Assembly: GCA_020465985.1 (NCBI GenBank)
Contig: JAANYP010006342.1
Span: 1 to 64,000 of the forward strand
Reading direction: 5' to 3'
DNA: 64,000 nucleotides
Source: Centrapalus pauciflorus
Taxonomy: Eukaryota > Streptophyta > Magnoliopsida > Asterales > Asteraceae
Part shown: positions 57,208-64,000 of the stretch, one piece after another
Layout: each line of letters starts with the position of its first letter
Numbering within the stretch: position 1 is the stretch's first letter
Notes under the pieces: model-generated
What the model was told of the DNA's origin: nothing
Database searches by the model: none
The model's input: the letters and a program-made list of their open reading frames with translations, nothing else
Program-made: the position numbers and the translations under genes

Positions 57208-57985
57208 TGGGGTACCATCTTAGATTGGGGTACCGGGGAACCATTTATAGCCAATCATTTGTCATTAAAATCCTTAAATTTACAAATTTTGCTTAAAATT
57301 ATTTCCCACATTAATTAATGTTGGGGGTAAAAATGGTATTGAAAATTTTAAATTAGAATCGAAGATTCTGTGTATCCCATGAAAATCTCCATTTCAGTTA
57401 ATATCATTCTTTACACCCATACTGAACATGTGCAATGAAAACACACCATAAACCACGATTGAACATGTTCAATACCGTCAATATTATTTTATCACCAAAA
57501 CGGTTAAAATGACAAAAAGCACAATAAACTTCGATTGCACATGTTTAATAACGTGTATATGAAATTGAACCTTCACGTATGTTTGATAAAAATAATATAT
57601 ACCTTTATTTGACACATCCGATTGAATATGTTCATTAAAACCTATTGTCGAATCCGATTGAACATGTTCATTAAAACCCATTGTGTAATCCGATTGAACA
57701 TGTTCATTAAAATCCATTGTCGAATCCGATTGAACATGTTCATTAAAACCCATTGTGTAATCCGATTGAACATGTTCATTAAAATCCATTGTCGAATCCG
57801 ATTGAACGTGTTCACTAAAACACATTTTGAAATTTATTAAAGATATTGTTATGGAAATAAATTCTTATAATTAAGGAATTTATTAATTCATTAGTTGTCA
57901 TCTATTAATTAAGATAAACCTAATTGACTATATTATCCTTTTTACTTATAACCAAACATGGGTGGACTCCGGTTTCCCAGTCTAA
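57208..57985. mobile_element. Possible TIR element carrying a minisatellite
   Basis: Left GGGTACCATCTTAGATTGGG and right inverted GGGTAACTATGTTAGACTGG align with a few changes, then GGTACCGGGGAACC and GGAAACCGGAGTCC. Target duplication not clear. Confidence 0.45.
57617..57832. repeat. 36-bp minisatellite, six units
   Basis: Unit core ATCCGATTGAACATGTTCAT then TAAAACCCATTGTGTA or ...TGTCGA. Units alternate between the two endings, so the higher-order period is 72 bp. Because 36 is a multiple of 3, several frames stay open on both strands. The minus-strand frame gives a 12-residue repeat (FNEHVQSDSTMD / FNEHVQSDYTMG). Weak extra units with CGATTG...CATGTT lie at 57456 and 57531. Confidence 0.9.
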
Positions 57986-58530
57986 CATAGTTACCCATTG
58001 ATCCTGACCCAAAATATATAAGCCTGTTCCGAGCTGTATATTATATTACAGACATGTTTGTTTTTAAGTCAAAAATTTGTTTGTTTGACAAAACCTTGAG
58101 CTTTTAATTCGTAAATAAAAACACTTCAACGAAAACTTGAAAAGCTATTTCTTTGTTAATTATAACCTACAAGTTTTAATTGTCTTTTTGTGTCAGAAAA
58201 ATCTCGGTAGCATTTGTTTCGTGGGATAAAATTAAATAGAATTGAAATTTAAACGTAACTTATTTAAAATATTTGTTAACAATGGTTAAATGCTTAATTT
58301 TATGTGTTTTCCATCAAAATTTCTTGTTTATAAAAATTTGACATTTCATTGAATTGTACATAGGGACAGATTGACATGTTCAAATGGCTCTCATTTATAT
58401 TTTTCTCTTGACAATTTGCGATGAACAATAATCGCTCCAAGTATTGAGATTCAAAATTATATCGCAATCGCATGTATTACAAATTACAAATACAGAGGCA
58501 TCTCTATGATAATAATATATAAGTGATTCA

Positions 58531-58845
58531 TTAAAATCTAACAGTATTAGGACCGAAACAGTTCACATCCATTACTTTCTTCATCCGCTCCGCTTTTGTC
58601 TTCTTCGATCTGTATTTACCGTCGGCCATTAACGCTGAAGACGACGATTCGGAACCAACTATTACCGATCTGGTAGTTCGATCGACGATGGATTTGTTAT
58701 AAGAAGAAAGGATCTTCGTTTTTGCGTGATGATGAAGTGCCTTGAGAGGACCATTCCATCTTGCTACACCTTGATCTTTCAACGCCTCAACCGCTCCGAT
58801 GCTCGCTACCAACAACCAAGCTTTGATTGAAGCTTTAGTGCTCAT
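58531..58845 (-). CDS. Wound-induced protein, WIP/DUF3774 family
   Basis: Single-exon minus-strand gene, 104 aa: MSTKASIKAWLLVASIGAVE, then EALKDQGVARWNGPLKALHHHAKT split across the window, a Ser-rich variable middle, and a C-terminal KKVMDVNCFGPN motif. The N-terminal AWLVAASIGAVEALKDQG-type block and C-terminal CWGPN/CFGPN motif define the plant wound-responsive DUF3774 family, small proteins induced by wounding, hypoxia or pathogens; molecular function is not known. The N-terminal hydrophobic patch is short and is not a clear signal peptide. TATTTATA lies about 90 bases upstream, and a 19-base A run sits in the leader 13 bases before the ATG. Family usual length about 80-105 aa, so it is full length. 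Confidence 0.93.
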   Translation of the reverse strand: MSTKASIKAWLLVASIGAVEALKDQGVARWNGPLKALHHHAKTKILSSYNKSIVDRTTRSVIVGSESSSSALMADGKYRSKKTKAERMKKVMDVNCFGPNTVRF

Positions 58846-58933
58846 TTCCGATTGTGATTTTTTTTTTTTTTTTTTTATGAAAAGGCTAATGATTTTGCTT
58901 TGTTGGGTTGAAGGTATGTATGTGGGTCTGTGG

Positions 58934-58942
58934 GTATAAATA
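58934..58942 (-). promoter_or_regulatory. TATA box of the WIP-family gene
   Basis: TATTTATAC on the minus strand, roughly 90 bases upstream of the ATG at 58845. Confidence 0.5.
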
Positions 58943-59534
58943 TTGGAGGCAGTGTGTTCGACGAAATGCCAAAACAGGATGCGGGTGAAGTATGTAAACC
59001 TCAGCCGCTGGTATTCAAGTTTTAGTGAGTAAAAGGAAAGCTGAGACTGAGAGTCGTTTTCCGCGTATAGTGGAAGTATGGATGGATCGTGGAAGGCTGT
59101 GGGCGAAATAGGCTGTTTTCCAGTTTTTAGTCCTCGTTTGTTGCACCCACCTAATATAGTAAAATAGTGGCCTATGTTCAGATGAATTTTTATAAAAACT
59201 TGTTAACACCATGAACCATGTTTTAGAAAACCAGACCAGACCGTCATGTCATTTAACAATTTAGATAACCGGATGATGTCATAATTGATTTAATTTTATT
59301 AATCATAAAATAGAAAATTTTCTAACATACATATTTATTATCGATAGCGTAACAGAGAGGAGTCCAAGAAAAACATACATAATTCAAGCCCAAGGTAAAA
59401 AAATAAAATTTTTAAACCAGGTTTTTGGTTTTGACCAAATAGGTTTTCTTACAAAACCAGTTTTCTCGCCGGTTTCCGATTCAACCGGCTGGTTTGGTCC
59501 GGTAAACAATGTCGTAAACTCTTAAGTCATAAGG

Positions 59535-60796
59535 TGTAACACCCCTACCGATCCCTTAATTGCCACGTCAACATAATATCATAAGTGGCAATAACGCAAC
59601 GGATCTATAATACACGTGTCATAGGATTATGCAGATTACGGCAAATTTAAAACTTTAAACACATAAGTCAAACACGGTCAATACATTCACAATCCCAGAT
59701 TAGTAGACCATATAATCTCGGTTACTGGATACACTGGTCCCAAATCAACTATTACAAGAGTTCTATACAATCATAAAACTATTACGGATCTTCAATCAAC
59801 CTCGAATCTATCTCGGCTGCGGCTGAGATCCCTTCTGATTTCCTGAACATGTTAGACTCGAATACGTGAGCTATAAAGCCCGTGAGCACACGAGGGTTGA
59901 CACTGCACAGAACACATAACACATAGCACGCAAACCCCGTCCCTGTCCCGATTGTCCAACACGCATCTCAGATATAAAGCACAAGTATGAGGTTGGAATA
60001 ACACCCTGGCCCTGAGGGGACCCTTCCCCGGCCGACACACCGCACACAGCAGTGAGCGGCAATAACCCTGTAGCACGGGAGCGACCCGGCTACAGGCCCT
60101 GCCATATATACGCCCAAGGACTGTTAGGGACAGCCAACCCGCGCAATCCCTTTCGCGACTCACTGTCCGTATGGAACACATCACGGACCCCTGGAATCGA
60201 TCTCACATCTCATACATAACACGTATAAGGAATAGAGTATACCTGAGGTTCACGTCCCTGTCTCATATATATAAAACACGCACGATATAGCTACACAACT
60301 ATAAACACTAAAGACGGCGCGCGTTTGTAAAAGAACTCGAGTACTCACCTGACTGATTCCCCGAAGTTTGAGCACCCTGATCGAATCCGGCCCGTTGTCC
60401 GCTAGTCCCTGTAATACACAGATATCCCGAAGATTAAACACAATTCAGCCGATGCACACACGACAATCCCATAATAACACAAAACCGACTCGAACCCGAC
60501 CGACCCTACGAAACCGAAATTCAACCAATACCCGACCCAAAACTTGACTCAATATAGCCCCCAACAAGACCCCAACCCAAACAAAACACAACCCGAGCAG
60601 ACCCGAAGGAACCCGACACAATTTAACCAAAAACCCCTAAATGAGACTCAACTTCGGATTTTCACTGCAGGCTTTTGGTCGCGCCGCGAACCCCCTGATG
60701 GTCGCGCCGCGACCCCGCGAAAACTCTATAGATGACCTGCGATTTCAGCTCTGCCCAGGAGTTATACAACTCCCCACATACACGAATTCAGCCTCA

Positions 60797-60895
<99 letters not shown>

Positions 60896-61422
60896 TACAC
60901 AACAGTCCTCTGAAACTTGGGAACCTTCTTGCATAATTTCACAACATATAACTAAATTTTAAACCACTAAATTGAAGTTACCTTACCTCCTTGAAGCTCA
61001 ACACACACCAAGATGAAGATGAAGGAGATTAGGTTCAATTTCAGTAGCTAATTGAACTTGGGATGGCTTCTTCCTGTTGAAATCTCACAAACGCACACAC
61101 ATACACACTCTTTAGGTTTTAGAAATGGATAAGGGAGAAGGAAGGTAGGCACATATATGTTTATCTCTAATTTGGCTGGTCCCGAACCCATTAACCCGAA
61201 TCCGATACCACATTTTCAATATTAATGCCCATTTAACCCATTTAATCCTACGATCCCAAAAACATAATCCGTTCATTAAAATTATAACCCGATGACACGC
61301 AAGCCCCAATCCCGACATGTATCAATCCACGAAACGGGATATAATTGGACCCACTCCATATTAATAGAATATTTATCCACTAAAATAATTTCACGTAACA
61401 GGTCGAAATGACGGATGTTACA
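59535..61422. mobile_element. Solo LTR (about 1.9 kb) with 5-bp target duplication
   Basis: Begins TGTAACACCCC and ends GGATGTTACA (TG...CA with inverted TGTAACA). TAAGG flanks both sides (59530-59534 and 61423-61427), the 5-bp duplication of LTR retrotransposons. The segment is GC-richer than its surroundings and has no gag-pol. The length and TGTAACACCC start fit Ty3/gypsy LTRs. ORFs of 60-110 codons inside are chance. Confidence 0.8.
60800..60895. repeat. (CA)n(TA)n microsatellite inside the LTR
   Basis: About 50 bases of CA then about 47 of TA. Confidence 0.9.
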
Positions 61423-61427
61423 TAAGG

Positions 61428-62611
61428 TGCTTTAAGTAAATGTTGACTTGAATTTATTAAATAAAAGTATAAAAATAAAACAAATTAATCATATTTTTAA
61501 TTTGATTTATTAATTTATTTGTGATGTCAAATTAATCATATTTTTAATTTGATTTATTAATTCACCGTCATGCTGATGTCAAATGAATCTTATGTTTGTG
61601 AAAATATAGTGCAAATCTTAGGTTATGAATCGTGAAAATATTATGTTTGTAATTGCTCTGCGAACTGTTGATTATTAATAAATAATATTTCGCTACAAGT
61701 ATTTGGGTCGTTTCCCAATCACTAATCCAACACAAAGGGTTATAAAAATTTTTCATAAATGTCTTATTATCTTGATTACCAATGAAAAAACATGTAATTA
61801 TATTTGTAACCAAAACAAGTTTTTTCTAACTAAAAGCCATTTGTTCTATACATGGGTAATGGGTAGTGCATTATTGTGAAATTCAAGTTAAATTCCATTT
61901 GATTTGCAACCTCATGTGCACGCACGCACATAAGAGATAACATTGACTATTTATTTAACCTTTTAGGAGAGTAAGTTTTATATATATTCACTTAAAATTT
62001 GATTATTTTTATGTGAACAAAAAATATCATGTGATCAAAAATAAAGTCGTATCAAATTAATTACTTTGGGTATTAATTTTATTTAGTCATTATTCTTTTT
62101 AAGCATATTAAATATCATTTTAAAAGTTACGTCAATATAGTACAAATTCATAAGATTTATCATTCACGACCTGATTTACGTATTAAAATTTATTATCAAA
62201 AAAATCAATTTACTTTTTAATATTTTGTATATGGATGTAATACTTCTATATGATCGGTATTAATTATGTAAAAGGAAAACTCATGTTCTAAATATTTTTT
62301 GGCCGCTTTCTTACTTAAAAAATTCCAAGACTCCAACAACGAAAACTAGTGGGCAGTGGACGTAGGGTGAAAGTCATATAATAGCAATTTGCTTTTCAAA
62401 AAGTATTGATATGGTAAGTCTACTATTTTATTTGTCAATATGGTACGTTTAACTTCAGGTTTCCATATCAATTAGATCATATGCGTGATAAAGCCCAAAT
62501 GCCCAATCTCTACATACCACTAAAACCCGGGTTTAAGTGTAAAATCGAGCTCTATTATGTAGAAATGATCATATTATATAGAAACCTAAAGTATATATAC
62601 ACCGTATTAAC
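61428..62611. other. AT-rich intergenic DNA
   Basis: A direct repeat of about 50 bp (CAAATTAATCATATTTTTAA) occurs near 61480 and 61529. No gene seen. Confidence 0.5.
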
Positions 62612-63300
62612 AATACTACTATTTTAAAACTTGACGTTACTGTTCAATGAACAGTAAACCAAGCTGCCAGGCAGCTGAAACAGACAGGTAAGCAGCTGAC
62701 TTATTTTATTAATTTATATATATTATATAACATTTTTGTTTTTCTATTACAACTTTTGATATATTGTATTTTATTAAAATTTGAATATGTCATTACGATC
62801 GCATTATTTTTGTCTACATTCTGATATAAAATTTATTATCGTCAAAACCTTTTTTTTAACCTAGCAGGCATGCAGCTGGCTAAATATTTTATTTTATATA
62901 TAATATATAATTGTTTTTTTCCTGTTATAACGTTTGATGTATTGTATTTTATAAAAGTTCAAATGTATCATAATGATCGATTTTCTTTTATCTACATTTT
63001 AACATAAAATGTATTTCGTGTCAGCTATTTTAAAATGATAAATTTTTATTATTTAGTTGATTCATCGATCACACTCTTTCACTGTTCACCGAATAATAAA
63101 GCTAGCCGCCAGACATGTAAACGACTAACTTTTTTGTTACGTTACATACAATATATAATTTTTTCTGTGATAACCTTTGATATATTATATTTTATTAAAA
63201 TTTGAATATGTTATTATTATCGAATTATTTTAATTTACATTGTTTCATAATATCGTATCGGATGTTATTCCCGCCGCAACGCGCGGGTAAAAATATCTAG
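62612..63300 (+). mobile_element. Helitron with internal tandem units
   Basis: 3' hairpin CCCGCCGCAACGCGCGGG and terminal CTAG at 63297-63300 followed by T. Near the 5' side, TTACTGTTCAATGAACAGTAA-type palindromic arms and AAGCTGCCAGGCAGCTG. Three units of roughly 200 bp share TTTGATATATTGTATTTTAT and ATATAAxATTT phrases (62700, 62873, 63105). The 5' end is not exact. Confidence 0.6.
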
Positions 63301-63871
63301 TTCTTAATAAAAGATAAACATATCATATTGATATTTTAATAATTAATTATTAATTAAGTAGTACGGAGTTAAATGAATAAGGAATATGAGCATTTGAGCA
63401 TGTGATCATGTAAACTGAATGCGCAGCCACTTTCCTATGTCGTCTGAATAAAAATTTGCACATCGTACTGAAATGGTCTTTCCAATATATACTTTTTTAG
63501 GATTTTAATTATTATATTAATTTCAAAGTTAACTAAATTTTAATTATTTTCTTTTCTAGCACTCAATATAAAATTAAGAAAACCACCGACTTTTATATTG
63601 GTTTATCTGGTAAACGGGCTAATGACAACTTGCATAAAAAGTAATTAAAAAAGAAAAAGAAAAAGAAAAAGAGAGAGATTAACCCATCATCTAAGTTTCC
63701 CACCAACCAGTCCATAGTTATGTACTTGTGTATATGTTATGTGTTGTGCATGATCATGTACTTGTGGTCAGATGGTTGATCATACGCTTAATTTTAACCA
63801 TGTCTCAGTCAATAATTTAAGCTCAGAAGGACGAAGAAAGGCGTATGTCATATAATTAGCACCATGTGTCA

Positions 63872-64000
63872 TCAGTGGCGGATCCAGAAAATTTTTCTGT
63901 TGGGGGCATGAGGTTTCATAAGGTATCGTCATGTTAATTTTCCGAAACACATAAGCTAAAATCATCAAATTTACGCATATCGTTGGGGCCTTTCCCCCTG
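63872..64000. mobile_element. Left end of a transposon running off the window
   Basis: AGTGGCGGATCCAGAAAAT then TTGGGGGCATGAGG, an end type common to plant transposon repeats. A similar GGCGGATCCAGGAAT/TTGGGGCAT lies at 5551-5582. Confidence 0.35.

Noticed and set aside
57617..57832. CRISPR-like array
   Set aside because: Units are contiguous with no unique spacers; it is a minisatellite in a plant nuclear context.
57622..57840. Plus-strand 72-aa repeat protein
   Set aside because: A consequence of a 36-bp minisatellite with unit length divisible by 3; kept as a finding but not as a gene.
59852..60184. 110-aa minus-strand Cys/Arg-rich ORF
   Set aside because: Lies inside the solo LTR, where higher GC content lengthens chance ORFs; no domain.

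Overview
This is a nuclear window from a flowering plant, most likely a eudicot. The evidence is spliced genes with GT-AG introns, a chloroplast light-harvesting gene, a plant class VIII myosin, a cytosolic-type tRNA-Phe, and AT-rich intergenic DNA dense in Helitrons, MITEs, SINEs and a solo LTR. Base composition looks close to 70% A+T by eye. I cannot name the species.

Layout. 1-7.2 kb: a degraded PIF/Harbinger-type Myb-like fragment, then a small three-exon gene on the minus strand (99 aa, basic, unknown function) whose second intron of about 3.2 kb holds a hAT-like element with an intact 8-bp target duplication. 7.2-23.8 kb: gene-poor and repeat-rich, with a nest of Helitrons (8.6-10.3 kb), further Helitrons (11.0, 15.7, 16.8-18.0 kb), MITEs and a short GC-rich run of stem-loops (19.5 kb). 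23.8-44.5 kb is the gene island: a 24-exon class VIII myosin (+), acetylornithine aminotransferase (+, three exons), LHCB3 (-, three exons), tRNA-Phe(GAA) (-) and a two-exon DUF1223 protein (+). Several introns carry MITEs with clean 9-bp duplications. 45-64 kb: mostly repeats, with two small single-exon genes on the minus strand: an unnamed 65-aa protein (47.3 kb) and a wound-induced (WIP/DUF3774) protein (58.5 kb). A 1.9-kb solo LTR lies at 59.5-61.4 kb and a Helitron at 62.6-63.3 kb.

The genes do not form a pathway. The aminotransferase belongs to arginine synthesis in plastids, LHCB3 to the photosystem II antenna, and myosin VIII to plasmodesmata, cell plate and endocytosis. The trio myosin VIII, LHCB3 and DUF1223 matches my recollection of Arabidopsis loci At5g54280, At5g54270 and At5g54240, which suggests conserved microsynteny. 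The most unusual structures are the Helitron-in-Helitron nest with its reconstructable empty site, duplicated Helitron heads and tails, a 5S-rRNA-derived sequence in an intron, a CTCGAG-rich insert flanked by a perfect 19-bp direct repeat, and a 36-bp minisatellite open on both strands. I did not find a clear new multi-gene system. Exon limits come from reading splice sites and phase by eye and from remembered homologues, not from alignments or transcripts.
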